Assembly: GCA_036005185.1 (NCBI GenBank)
Contig: DASYQS010000003.1
Coordinates: 57,868 to 121,867 of the forward strand
DNA from: VBAU01 sp036005185
Lineage (GTDB): Bacteria; Bacteroidota; Bacteroidia; Chitinophagales; Chitinophagaceae
Reading direction: 5' to 3'
DNA: 64,000 nucleotides
The stretch's first letter is position 1. Every line of letters starts with the position of its first letter. Made by a program: the position numbers and the translations under genes. This document shows positions 8,567-18,144 of the stretch, piece by piece. The notes below the pieces were generated by a model. It did not search any database, was not told the origin of the DNA, and was given only the letters and a program-made list of their open reading frames with translations.

Positions 8567-11053
8567 TTACCGAGAAACGAATATATATGTTTGACCAGCT
8601 TGCGTTGCCAAATCATAAACCAAAGTTTTCTTTACTTCAAGTGGCGTAATCGTTGCTTTTTCTGATATGATTGGCGCAGGTGTTTCTTCTATCTGGTAAA
8701 AAGGATTTATATTCTTTCCGTTTGCTTTTTTCAAACCGGCTCCTGTACTTAATTTCATTTCATTGGGAACACTCAAACGAAGATTACCACCAATCGTTGA
8801 TCTGATCACAGCCTTCATAAGCTTTGCGTCTTTCCATTCAATACTTACAATTTCAAAACCTCCTCTTGCCCGTAATCCTTTAATGCTCCCATTTGTCCAT
8901 TCGTCAGGAAGAGCAGGAAGTAAATGCACTGCTTCATCTGCACTTTGCATCAGCATTTCTGTAATGCCTGAAGTGCAACCAAAGTTGCCATCAATTTGAA
9001 ACGGGGGATGGGCATCGAAAAGATTATTATAAGTACCACCTCCGCCTTCGTATCGAACACCGGCGCCTGTATTTACCGGAGAAAGCTGGTCTTTGATCAA
9101 TTTATAAGCATGATTGCCATCAAGCAATCTTGCCCACCAATTTACTTTCCAGCCCATGCTCCAGCCGGTGGATGCATCGCCGCGATGGGTGAGTGTAATT
9201 CTGGCCGCATTATATAACTCAGGTGTGCGATATGGAGAAATTTGGTTGGAAGGAAATAAACCATACAAATGAGATACGTGACGATGATGATCATTCGGAT
9301 CATCAATATCATCTAACCACTCCTGCAATTGACCATATTGACCGATATGCATGGGAGGAAGGCGTTTTCTCATTTGTTTCAACGTGTCAACAAAGGCAGC
9401 ATCTTTTTTTAGTATTTCCGCTGCTTTTATGGTAGAACTGAATAACTCAAAAATGATCTGGTTAGTCATGGTTACACCTGCATCAAGCGCGGAACCCTGG
9501 TGCGCTTTTGGTGTATTTTCCGGGGACTCATCAGGGTTAATTACCAGCCAGTGGTATGTTGGATGCTCTATTAAATAATCAACATAAAAAGTGGATGCAC
9601 CTTTTAGTACAGGATAAATTGAAGCGAGGAAATTTTTCTCACCACTATATAAATAATGTTCCCACAGATGCTGGCTGGTCCATCCGCCTGATGCATTCCA
9701 TAGCCCCCAATTGGCGCCATCAATAGCGCCGGTAGCACGCCATATATCTGTGTTATGATGCGCTACCCATCCCCTTGCATTATACATAACCCTTGCTGTT
9801 CGTTGTCCTGCAACGGACATATCTTTTACCATTTGTAAAAATGGTTCATGCAATTCTGCGAGATTAGTTTTTTCAGTCGGCCAGTAATTCATTTCTGCAT
9901 TGATGTTGATGGTGTATTTGCTATCCCATGGTGGATTGATTTTATCATTCCAGATACCTTGCAGATTGGCCGGCTGTCCACCGGGTTGAGACGAAGAAAT
10001 CAATAAGTAGCGACCGAATTGATAGTACAACGTTACAAATGAAGGATCATTGATCGATTTAAAATTTTTCAACCGTTCATCTGTCGGAAGATCCGCTGCA
10101 TCGGTAGCGCCAAGGTCTAACTTCACGCGGTTAAAATATTTTTGATACGCAGTAATATGAGCAGCTAACATAGCGGCGAATGATTTTGGATAAGCTTTAT
10201 TTAAATAATCAGATGCTCTTTTATTTTCATCACCGCTGATGTCATGGTAGTTATTAAAATTAGTGGCAATAGAAATATAAATAGTTACAGCATTCGCATC
10301 TTTTACTGAGAGAGAAGTATCATTTGCGCTTAAACTTCCTCCTTCCAGTTTCATGCGAACAATGCCTTTATAATTCACCATGCCTTTAACCGTTTCGTGG
10401 TCAGAAGTAGTTCCAAAAATGGTTAGTTCTTTTGCCCCGACAGCTATCTGGGTGGTCTTAATAGTTGCTCTTTTTTGAGGCGTTGTAAAAAAAGCAGTAA
10501 AAGAAATACTGCCTGGCTTATTTGCCGTTAATTTCATAACAACTACACGATCCGGAAAGGAGGCGAACGCTTCACGAGTATAGGTTATACTATTAACCGT
10601 ATAAGAAGTTTTGGTGACTGCTCTTTCAATATCCAATTCCCTGTAATAGTTAGTGTAGTTTTCGTGTCCATTAAAAGCCAGTTGCAAGCTACCCACCGGT
10701 TCAAATTTTTGACCGTGGGATTTTTTAGTAATGATCGCATTATTGACAACCCTTTCTGCTTCTTTCCTCTTACCATCAAAAATGAGTTGCCGTATCACAG
10801 CTAAAGAATCCAATGCCAAAGGATTATCATTGCGGTTGGGACTTCCGCTCCAAACAGTGCTCTCATTTAATTGAATGGTTTCTTTTTCAACATTTCCATA
10901 AATCATTGCACCAAGATGTCCATTGCCAACAGGCAAAGCATTTTCCCAGGTAGTGCCCGATGGTTTGTTGTACCAAAGCTTTAAATTCTGCTTGCTTTGT
11001 GAAAAACCATTGATCTCTACAAATAATAAAAGGGTAAAAAATATTTTCTTCAT
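8567..11053 (-). CDS. GH95 alpha-L-fucosidase/galactosidase
   Basis: A secreted GH95 enzyme of 828 residues from the ATG at 11053, chosen because MKKIFFTLLLFVEINGFSQ is a clean Sec signal; ATG 11071 and TTG 11080 are longer alternatives. The N-terminal domain has LPVGNGHLGAMIYG and NESTVWSG. In the (alpha/alpha)6 barrel, NINAEMNYWPTEK (about residue 380) gives the Asn pair, NPDESPENTP (about 504) the catalytic Glu, and QIDGNFG (about 687) the Asp, as in the characterised family member AfcA. GH95 enzymes are inverting alpha-1,2-L-fucosidases or alpha-L-galactosidases. In a xyloglucan locus it would remove terminal fucose from side chains (inference). It ends the minus-strand hydrolase run; about 400 bp of non-coding DNA follows. 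Confidence 0.92.
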   Translation of the reverse strand: MKKIFFTLLLFVEINGFSQSKQNLKLWYNKPSGTTWENALPVGNGHLGAMIYGNVEKETIQLNESTVWSGSPNRNDNPLALDSLAVIRQLIFDGKRKEAERVVNNAIITKKSHGQKFEPVGSLQLAFNGHENYTNYYRELDIERAVTKTSYTVNSITYTREAFASFPDRVVVMKLTANKPGSISFTAFFTTPQKRATIKTTQIAVGAKELTIFGTTSDHETVKGMVNYKGIVRMKLEGGSLSANDTSLSVKDANAVTIYISIATNFNNYHDISGDENKRASDYLNKAYPKSFAAMLAAHITAYQKYFNRVKLDLGATDAADLPTDERLKNFKSINDPSFVTLYYQFGRYLLISSSQPGGQPANLQGIWNDKINPPWDSKYTININAEMNYWPTEKTNLAELHEPFLQMVKDMSVAGQRTARVMYNARGWVAHHNTDIWRATGAIDGANWGLWNASGGWTSQHLWEHYLYSGEKNFLASIYPVLKGASTFYVDYLIEHPTYHWLVINPDESPENTPKAHQGSALDAGVTMTNQIIFELFSSTIKAAEILKKDAAFVDTLKQMRKRLPPMHIGQYGQLQEWLDDIDDPNDHHRHVSHLYGLFPSNQISPYRTPELYNAARITLTHRGDASTGWSMGWKVNWWARLLDGNHAYKLIKDQLSPVNTGAGVRYEGGGGTYNNLFDAHPPFQIDGNFGCTSGITEMLMQSADEAVHLLPALPDEWTNGSIKGLRARGGFEIVSIEWKDAKLMKAVIRSTIGGNLRLSVPNEMKLSTGAGLKKANGKNINPFYQIEETPAPIISEKATITPLEVKKTLVYDLATQAGQTYIFVSR

Positions 11054-11124
11054 TGAATTACTGTTGATCATTTTTATCAAAAACTGTTTGCTCGAAAAGT
11101 GTTTTGGCGGTGAAAATTATTCTC

Positions 11125-13737
11125 TCATTTCCTGTTAACGGTTATTCTTTCTCCAGTATAAATAATTGTCTTTGCTTTGGGTGGAATTTCTATTCCAATT
11201 CCGTTCGATTCATTTACCCAAACAATATTCAACACATATTTTTTCAAAGCACCTGCATAAGCCCCTTGTTGTTTATCGATAGTGAATGTTTGCTGTTGTT
11301 CATTCCACTTAAATGGTATTACCGTGTACTTTCCTTTTTCGTAGTTGTAGTTATCTCCTTCATCGTTGTATAAGGTGAATTGTCCATCTGCTCCGGGATA
11401 AATTCTTATTTCGAGAGTATCTATTGGTTTTTCCGAAGTGTACTGCAAAAACTTTCCCATCGGAACAATGGAGCCTGCTTTTACAAAAAGAGGAATTCTT
11501 TCTTGCGGGGCATCTGTTTTTATGGTTTGTCCTCCCGTGAAACGTTTACCTGTCCAGAAGTCATACCACGAAGTTGATTTAGGTAAATAAACTTTCCATT
11601 CAGTAACACCAGGTTCAGTGATTGGTGCAACAAGAAAAGATTTTCCAAACATGTATTCATAAGATTGCCCGATAGCAGTAGCATCGCTTTTAAAATCCAT
11701 CACCATTGGACGCATGATGGTTGAACCATTTTTTGAAACCTGCCATGCTTCGGAATAGATATAAGGCATCAAACGATAACGAAGATTCAGCATGCTTCGC
11801 ATATTGGCTTCAACTGTGTCTCCATACTTCCATGGTTCTGTTTCTGTTTGATATCCATGAATGCGGAATATTGGATTGAATGCACCCCATTGAAACCATC
11901 GTGTAAGAATATCGTGGTATTTTGCGTCTGTATATTGAGAACGGCCGGGCCGGAAGAATCCACCTATGTCGGTAGTCCAATAAGGCATGCCCGTTAAAGA
12001 ATAATTTAATCCGGCAACAATCTGTCTTTTGAATGTATCCCAGCTCCATCCAATATCTCCTGACCAATTAATTGTTCCATATCGTTGTTGTCCCGCGAAT
12101 GCTGAACGTGTGAGAATAACCACTCTTTTCTGAGGATTGGTTTCTCGTTGACCATCATAAATTGCTTTACTTACAAAAAGGGGATAGGTAAGTCGGTAAA
12201 AATCACCTAAACCAAAATAAGTTTGTTTCCCTGCCAGTGCATCGTTCTCTGGTTCTGTTGCATCCATCCACCATGAGTCAACACCTTTGCTGAAAAGATT
12301 TGTATTCAAAGCATTCCAATGTGTAGTTCTTGTTTCCGGATTATAAATATCAATCCATGGGCTGTTCGGTATGTAAAGAGTCTTTTCGATGTAAGGCTTT
12401 GCGACATCAGATTTTTTATCAAGATTTTCCCAAACTGAAATGGAGAAATGCGCATTTAAATCATGCAGTTGTTGAATAAATTTTTCCGGCTCTGCATAAT
12501 GCGTTTCATCAAACTTTGGAACACCCCAACCATATTTGCCCCAGTATTGCCAATCCTGTACAATAACATCCACTGGAAGATTTTTTTTTCTAAATTCTTG
12601 TACTGTTTGTACAAGATGCTGGCCAGACGTATAACGTTCACGGCATTGCCAAAAACCATAAACCCACAAAGGAAGCATAGGCACATTCCCGGAAAGATTT
12701 CTGTACATGCTGATGACCTCATCTGCATTTTTTCCATAAAATACAACATAATCAAGCGACTTTGCATTTGGAGAACGGAATGTTGTTTCGTTGCCGACGG
12801 CTTTCCATGTTAAGTGCGGAGTATTGGTTGATTTGCAAACTACCTGCACGTTATGTTCACCAGCTTTTAAATTGACGATTGCGCCTGCAGCAGGAGGAAG
12901 CCATAAGTTCGATTGGTCAATACAAGGTTTGCCATCAATAATAAGCAGATGACGGCTTTCCATATTTCCCAAATCAAGCATCATTGAATAATCACCATCG
13001 TTTGCAACTGTAAACCTCCCTGTATAAAGTGTTTGCTGACGAGTCACTTTTTGTGTACCCAAAGCAGTAGTCACTTCCACATTGCTTTCGCCAGAAGCCG
13101 TATCTTTTTTTGCAAGTGCAACAATATTATCTGCCGGATTAAATTCAGTAAGCCCGTATTGATGCCATAATAATCCGTATCCTTTGCTTGAATAAAGAAA
13201 AGGAATGGCTATTTGAGAATTCACCTGTATCAATTTTCTCGAAACGTTTCGCAAATTGTAATGGCCATCCTGGAACTGTCCTAATCCAAAGAGATATTCA
13301 TCAGAAGGTGAGTTAAAACTTTGTTCTGCAATAAAACAATTTTGTCCGGCTATTGTATCAGGCTTTAACTTTCTGCTTCCATCCTTTTCACCTAAAAATA
13401 TTTTTCCTTCGTGGTCACTATAGTCAATAGTGCCTGTGTGTTTGTCAAACAAAACCGTGATTGCTTTCGTACTCAATTTAAGTTTGGATGGTGTTTCTGA
13501 AAATTGAAATGCGGGAACAGGAAATTTATTAATCAGGATAAATTCACGTTCTTCCTTCATGTTATCTTTTTCCCATTGCACTCTTATCGCTTTGTCAGAC
13601 AGGGAAGTAATATTCAATATGCCTTCGGAAAGTTGTATAGAAAGATGATCTTTCTGAAAATTGTATTTTTTATACGCCTGTGCAAACGCTAAGACGGGTA
13701 TTAATACAATGAGAAAAAGTAATCCAAATTTCATCAT
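11125..13737 (-). CDS. GH31 alpha-xylosidase-like enzyme with inserted PA14-like domain
   Basis: 870 residues with signal MMKFGLLFLIVLIPVLAFAQ. After the N-terminal beta-sandwich, a PA14-like insert (about residues 230-345, LYTGRFTVANDGDYSMML to HNVQVVCKS) precedes the TIM barrel, an arrangement known from xyloglucan-active GH31 alpha-xylosidases. The catalytic nucleophile is the Asp of SWWMDATEPE (about residue 486) and the acid/base the Asp of NWSGDIGWSW (about 559). TRSAFAGQQRYG and GLNYSLTGMPYWTTDIGGF are strong GH31 signatures. Predicted role: release of unsubstituted alpha-1,6-xylose from xyloglucan oligosaccharides in the periplasm. It is separated from GH97 by 26 bp and from the GH95 ATG by 71 bp, so it belongs to one hydrolase operon. 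Alpha-glucosidase activity cannot be excluded from sequence alone. Confidence 0.9.
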   Translation of the reverse strand: MMKFGLLFLIVLIPVLAFAQAYKKYNFQKDHLSIQLSEGILNITSLSDKAIRVQWEKDNMKEEREFILINKFPVPAFQFSETPSKLKLSTKAITVLFDKHTGTIDYSDHEGKIFLGEKDGSRKLKPDTIAGQNCFIAEQSFNSPSDEYLFGLGQFQDGHYNLRNVSRKLIQVNSQIAIPFLYSSKGYGLLWHQYGLTEFNPADNIVALAKKDTASGESNVEVTTALGTQKVTRQQTLYTGRFTVANDGDYSMMLDLGNMESRHLLIIDGKPCIDQSNLWLPPAAGAIVNLKAGEHNVQVVCKSTNTPHLTWKAVGNETTFRSPNAKSLDYVVFYGKNADEVISMYRNLSGNVPMLPLWVYGFWQCRERYTSGQHLVQTVQEFRKKNLPVDVIVQDWQYWGKYGWGVPKFDETHYAEPEKFIQQLHDLNAHFSISVWENLDKKSDVAKPYIEKTLYIPNSPWIDIYNPETRTTHWNALNTNLFSKGVDSWWMDATEPENDALAGKQTYFGLGDFYRLTYPLFVSKAIYDGQRETNPQKRVVILTRSAFAGQQRYGTINWSGDIGWSWDTFKRQIVAGLNYSLTGMPYWTTDIGGFFRPGRSQYTDAKYHDILTRWFQWGAFNPIFRIHGYQTETEPWKYGDTVEANMRSMLNLRYRLMPYIYSEAWQVSKNGSTIMRPMVMDFKSDATAIGQSYEYMFGKSFLVAPITEPGVTEWKVYLPKSTSWYDFWTGKRFTGGQTIKTDAPQERIPLFVKAGSIVPMGKFLQYTSEKPIDTLEIRIYPGADGQFTLYNDEGDNYNYEKGKYTVIPFKWNEQQQTFTIDKQQGAYAGALKKYVLNIVWVNESNGIGIEIPPKAKTIIYTGERITVNRK

Positions 13738-13763
13738 TTATTGTAAACAAGATTTAATAGGAG

Positions 13764-15695
13764 TCACTGCAATGGAATTAACGATGCTGCAAAACCACCA
13801 CGACGAAGCAACTTCACATCAACAGAACCTGATTTGTCTGCAACAATATATTCTGTTGAAAAATCTTTATCGTGCTTTCCATCTGTTATTAATATCAGTT
13901 TGTATTTTACACCATCAGGCAAAAAATCAAACTTTATTGTTTTTGTTTTTTCCCTTCGCTCTGCATTAATGCCGCCGATATACCAGTCATTTCCTTTGCG
14001 GCGGGCAATGATCACATCTTGCCCCGGGTAACCATCCAGCAATTTTATATCGTCCCATGCATTGGGCACATTCTTCAAAAATGTTTTAGCTGCATCAGGC
14101 AATTCATAATAACCTTCAGGTCTATCTGCCATGTGTTGTATTCCGGATTCAAAGAGTACACTCAATGCCAACTCATGTCCATACGAAGTAATATGCGGAA
14201 ATTGTGAATTGGTAAATGTAACAGGTGTGTAGTCCATTGGCCCGACTACATTGCGTGTAAAAGGAAGCGTGGCATTATGCTCAGGTGCAGGCATTGTAAA
14301 ATCAGGAGTATTATTATACCATTCAGCACCCCGAACAGCTTCACAAGTCATCAAATTCGGATACGTTCTTTCCCAGCCTCTCGGCACAATGCAGCCATGG
14401 AAATAAACCATCATCTCAAATTGAGCGGCATCTTCTAAAATGTTGAGATAATATTTGATCATATCCTGCTTCTCACTTTCAAAGAAGTCAACTTTCACTC
14501 CGGCAAACCCCAATTTTTTCAGCTTTGTAAATTCTTCAACACGGTTTTGATGTGTGAGCATTCGATCACGAGGTGTTGCTGTAACGTACGTATGAGGTCC
14601 ACCGGAGTTGTACCAGATCAATGGTTTTATTCCTTTTGATTCTATGTATTTAACTGCATCTTCCAGTTTACCACCATTACCCATTGCATCCCATTCCCAA
14701 TCGAGCAGGGTGTAAGGCCAGTTCATTTGTGCTGCGAGGTCAGCAAACTCGCAAACTATTTTATAATCCTTTGTGCCGTGATTGCTCGACCAATAATTCC
14801 ATGATGCTATTCCAGGTTTGATCCACCTGGTATTCTTTATAACCGATGGGGGAGAAACGTCATTAACTAAAGTGGATTCAACTATGTCGGCAAGCGTTCC
14901 AATAATGATAACCCGCCATGGTGATTTCCATGGAAGTGTTATCGTTGGTGATGATTCTCCCAGGCCTCTTCCATCTTTTGGGTTTGGAAAAGTAAGTTTG
15001 TATTTAGAAGAATCAGCATTTCTCAACTTTGTTGCGCAGTAGTTGCTGTCAACATCGGCTTCATGCAATAAGAACCAGCATGCTTTGTCGCTCGTGTTGA
15101 AAAGTGCAGGATAACCCCATTCGCCGGAAAGCACCTTCTCATTATTCATTGCCGTGTAAAGTCCTTCATTGGCAGGATTCCATTTCTCCATCCATCTCAT
15201 AGTCTCCGGAGGAACTGTATAAGATGTCAGTTCATCTTTTACAACAAACGATCCTTGTTTTTCCGGAAATTCATAACGAAAAGCAATGCCATCATTATAA
15301 GCCCTAATGATGATGTTCAATTTTGCTTTGGATGGATTTTCGAAAGAGATGACTACTTCATTTGCAGAATTTTTGCAGACTGATTTTTTACCGTGCAGAG
15401 CTGCATACTCTTCATTTATTAAAACTGGTTTGCCTGCTTTTAGAAATTTTAATTCTCTTGAAAAATCCTGGTCGCTGCGTGATAAGCCTAAGTCGATCCG
15501 TGGAATGGCTTCTGTAATTTTTCCATTACCATTGTAAGACGCTTTGATATACCAGTCGCCAATATCTGCATTCTGCTGAGAAAAAACTGCTGCATTAATT
15601 TTTCGATTGGGAGATTGAACGACTACTTTTTGACCAAATATCAGGCTACTGCTGAAAGCCGAAAACAGAATAATAAGACCCGTCGGTTTCATCAT
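13764..15695 (-). CDS. GH97 alpha-glycosidase, probably retaining (alpha-galactosidase-like)
   Basis: 643 residues with signal MMKPTGLIILFSAFSSSLIFGQ. The GH97 N-terminal super-sandwich is followed by a TIM barrel (TRWIKPGIASWNYWS, YTLLDWEWDAMGNGG) and a C-terminal sandwich. GVKVDFFESEKQDM (Asp about residue 400) has the Asp that acts as nucleophile in retaining GH97 alpha-galactosidases; inverting SusB-type alpha-glucosidases lack it (family knowledge). I therefore favour alpha-galactosidase or a related retaining activity. CEAVRGAEWYNN and ARNVVGPMDYTP-like segments (here TRNVVGPMDYTP) are typical of the family. It sits between two GH31 genes with 26- and 23-bp gaps, clearly in the same transcription unit. 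Xyloglucan carries beta-galactose, so an alpha-galactosidase here hints at another or a mixed substrate. Confidence 0.88.
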   Translation of the reverse strand: MMKPTGLIILFSAFSSSLIFGQKVVVQSPNRKINAAVFSQQNADIGDWYIKASYNGNGKITEAIPRIDLGLSRSDQDFSRELKFLKAGKPVLINEEYAALHGKKSVCKNSANEVVISFENPSKAKLNIIIRAYNDGIAFRYEFPEKQGSFVVKDELTSYTVPPETMRWMEKWNPANEGLYTAMNNEKVLSGEWGYPALFNTSDKACWFLLHEADVDSNYCATKLRNADSSKYKLTFPNPKDGRGLGESSPTITLPWKSPWRVIIIGTLADIVESTLVNDVSPPSVIKNTRWIKPGIASWNYWSSNHGTKDYKIVCEFADLAAQMNWPYTLLDWEWDAMGNGGKLEDAVKYIESKGIKPLIWYNSGGPHTYVTATPRDRMLTHQNRVEEFTKLKKLGFAGVKVDFFESEKQDMIKYYLNILEDAAQFEMMVYFHGCIVPRGWERTYPNLMTCEAVRGAEWYNNTPDFTMPAPEHNATLPFTRNVVGPMDYTPVTFTNSQFPHITSYGHELALSVLFESGIQHMADRPEGYYELPDAAKTFLKNVPNAWDDIKLLDGYPGQDVIIARRKGNDWYIGGINAERREKTKTIKFDFLPDGVKYKLILITDGKHDKDFSTEYIVADKSGSVDVKLLRRGGFAASLIPLQ

Positions 15696-15718
15696 ATTTT
15701 TTTTGACGTTTGTTTCTC

Positions 15719-18130
15719 TTAGAATTTCATTATTACTTTTTTCCCTGTATACGTTATCACTTTATCAGGTTGGTTCATTGTATTTTCTCCAACAGCTTTA
15801 TTCATTCCCACAAGCACAATATTAAATTTTCGTTCGTCGAGCATTCCGGGAAATGAACCATTTCTGTCATTAATAGTTAAGGTCTTTTTTGCATCGTCCC
15901 AATTAAATATAATTGTTGAATAAACTCCTCTTTCATAATTATAGTTATCATTTTCATCTTCATACAAAACAAACTTTCCGTTGGTTCCCGGATAAATTCT
16001 TATTTCAAGATTGTCCCATTTTTTTTCTTCAGCATATTGAACGGAAGGGCCGACAGGAATAATAGAACCTGCTTTTACATAAAGAGGAATGATATCAAGT
16101 GGAGTTTGTTTGCTTACTTTATTTCCTCCTGATAATTTTTCGCCTGTCCAGAAATCGTACCAGTCAGTGCCTGCCGGCAAATAAGTTTCTTTTAATTTGA
16201 TTGTGCTGAAATCCTCTACCTGTATTGAATCTTTTCCGTTAAGGCCTGGTTTTACATACATGGCATTTGTAACAGGACTCACCAAAAACGATTTACCAAA
16301 CATGTATTCATCATTAACATCCAAAGCATTTTTGTCGTTCGCAAAATCCATTACTAAGGCACGCATCATGCTCGATTGATTGACTGTAACATCCCATGAA
16401 GTTGAATAGGTATAAGGTAGCAAACGATAACGCAGGTTAATGAATTTTTCAATGGCATCGTAATACTTGTTTCCTTTCTGTCCGAACTGATAAATTTCTC
16501 TCGGAGCATCGGTGCCATGCGAACGCATCAGGGGACAAAATGTGCCGAACTCTAACCAGCGAACATACAGTTCACGATATTCAGGGTCTTCTAATCTTCT
16601 GCGAAATCTTGAAAGAAAGAACCCGCCAATGTCACTATTCCAGTATGGAATTCCGTTAAGCGAAAAATTCAAGCCTGCAGAAATTTGGTTGCGCAATGCG
16701 CTCCATGATGAAGTAACATCGCCGGACCATGTGTTGGCACCATAACGTTGCTGGCCTGCAAATGCGGAGCGAGTGAGAATAAATACTCTCTTGGTTGAAT
16801 CAACTGCACGTTGATGTGTGTACACGCCACCAACCGTCATTAAAGGAAAAGCGTTGCGGACTTTTCTAAATGAGCCTAAATAAGTTTTGTTATCAAAATC
16901 GGTAGGCTTGAAATCAAGATGGTCAGGTTCTGACGAATCCATCCACCAGCCATCGATTTCGAGAGCTAACATGTTCTTTAAATATTTCCAGTAAATATCA
17001 CGGGCGGCAGGATTGTATGGATCATACACACGTACACCCGAAGGATAATCTCTAACCGGCGGCCATTTTTCAGAACCCGATAATGGCCAGGTATTAAAAT
17101 TCATGAGCGCATTTATTTTATCCAGCTCACGGTATTGTTTTGTTTGAGGTCCGAAGGAATTCCAAATGGAAATGATCATGTGCGCATTTAAATTGTGTAC
17201 ATCATTCACCATCTTTTGCGGATTTGGAAAATCAACGTTGAGAAATTCCATTGCATTCCATAAATAATTGTTGCCCCAATATTGCCAGTCCTGAATGATG
17301 CCGTCAATCGGTACATTCAATGTGCGATATCGTTTTACCACATCAACTAATTCATCCTGGGATTTATATCGTTCTTTACTTTGCCAGTAACCATAGGTCC
17401 ATAAAGGAAACATCGGTGCTTGTCCGGTTAAATCACGCATGCCCGCAATTACACCATCGGCATTACCTCCGTACATGAAATAATAATCAACACACTCTCC
17501 CACATCTGATTTGAACGATGTACCTTCTGAATTATCGGTAAATACAGTTGGAGAATAATTATCCCAGAACAATCCATAACCTTTTACGGATTGGAAAAAA
17601 GGAATGTAGTCATCCGTATTGCCCTGCACCATATTCAAGGTTACATTACGTTGGCTCATCTTGCCTTTTTGCTGCGTTCCTAAACCATAAATAGTTTCAT
17701 CCCTATCTAAAACAAAGGATTGAAAAGCAGAGAAAGTATTGTTACCGGCATCGTTAAATGGAATGAACTTTACTCCATCATCTTTTTCCTTTAAAAGTGA
17801 TTCGCCCTTTGCTGTTGAATAAACAATTGCACCGGTTTTCAGGTTAAGTGCTACATGGAGTGCTTCAGTTTTCAAGTTCAAAAAATCACCTTGCTGTTTT
17901 ATAATTAACGCTGTTTTTTTCGGCTTTTTAATCACAGAAAAGCTTTCTTTGATAAAACTTTCCTCGGCAAATGATTTCAATATTCTTACAGTTGAAGAAG
18001 TATAAAACTGAATTTCCACTGCAATGGAATTGATTACTGTTTTAATGCCCAGATCAGTCTTTTGATAAGATTGTGCTTTACTGTTAATAGTTACTGCAAA
18101 CAAAAACGCTAGTAGATAAAAACGACTCAT
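15719..18130 (-). CDS. GH31 alpha-xylosidase-like enzyme (no PA14 insert)
   Basis: 803 residues with Sec signal MSRFYLLAFLFAVTINSKAQ. The GH31 core has TYGYWQSKERYKSQDELVD, the nucleophile Asp in DGWWMDSSEPD (about residue 393) and the acid/base Asp in WSGDVTSSW (about 468), then GLNFSLNGIPYWNSDIGGF. It lacks the PA14-like insert found in the neighbouring GH31 and is diverged elsewhere, so the two probably differ in specificity rather than being a recent duplication. Predicted alpha-xylosidase in the periplasm on the basis of family and context; other GH31 activities are possible. Gaps are 14 bp to GH3 upstream and 23 bp to GH97 downstream, within the operon. Confidence 0.9.
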   Translation of the reverse strand: MSRFYLLAFLFAVTINSKAQSYQKTDLGIKTVINSIAVEIQFYTSSTVRILKSFAEESFIKESFSVIKKPKKTALIIKQQGDFLNLKTEALHVALNLKTGAIVYSTAKGESLLKEKDDGVKFIPFNDAGNNTFSAFQSFVLDRDETIYGLGTQQKGKMSQRNVTLNMVQGNTDDYIPFFQSVKGYGLFWDNYSPTVFTDNSEGTSFKSDVGECVDYYFMYGGNADGVIAGMRDLTGQAPMFPLWTYGYWQSKERYKSQDELVDVVKRYRTLNVPIDGIIQDWQYWGNNYLWNAMEFLNVDFPNPQKMVNDVHNLNAHMIISIWNSFGPQTKQYRELDKINALMNFNTWPLSGSEKWPPVRDYPSGVRVYDPYNPAARDIYWKYLKNMLALEIDGWWMDSSEPDHLDFKPTDFDNKTYLGSFRKVRNAFPLMTVGGVYTHQRAVDSTKRVFILTRSAFAGQQRYGANTWSGDVTSSWSALRNQISAGLNFSLNGIPYWNSDIGGFFLSRFRRRLEDPEYRELYVRWLEFGTFCPLMRSHGTDAPREIYQFGQKGNKYYDAIEKFINLRYRLLPYTYSTSWDVTVNQSSMMRALVMDFANDKNALDVNDEYMFGKSFLVSPVTNAMYVKPGLNGKDSIQVEDFSTIKLKETYLPAGTDWYDFWTGEKLSGGNKVSKQTPLDIIPLYVKAGSIIPVGPSVQYAEEKKWDNLEIRIYPGTNGKFVLYEDENDNYNYERGVYSTIIFNWDDAKKTLTINDRNGSFPGMLDERKFNIVLVGMNKAVGENTMNQPDKVITYTGKKVIMKF

Positions 18131-18144
18131 TAAAACAATTTTTA

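Noticed and set aside
11053..11080. Longer GH95 start at TTG 11080 or ATG 11071
   Set aside because: The ATG at 11053 begins a textbook signal peptide; the extra codons would put polar residues in front of it.
13661..13969. Plus-strand 102-codon frame across the GH31/GH97 junction
   Set aside because: Low-complexity shadow of two genuine minus-strand genes.
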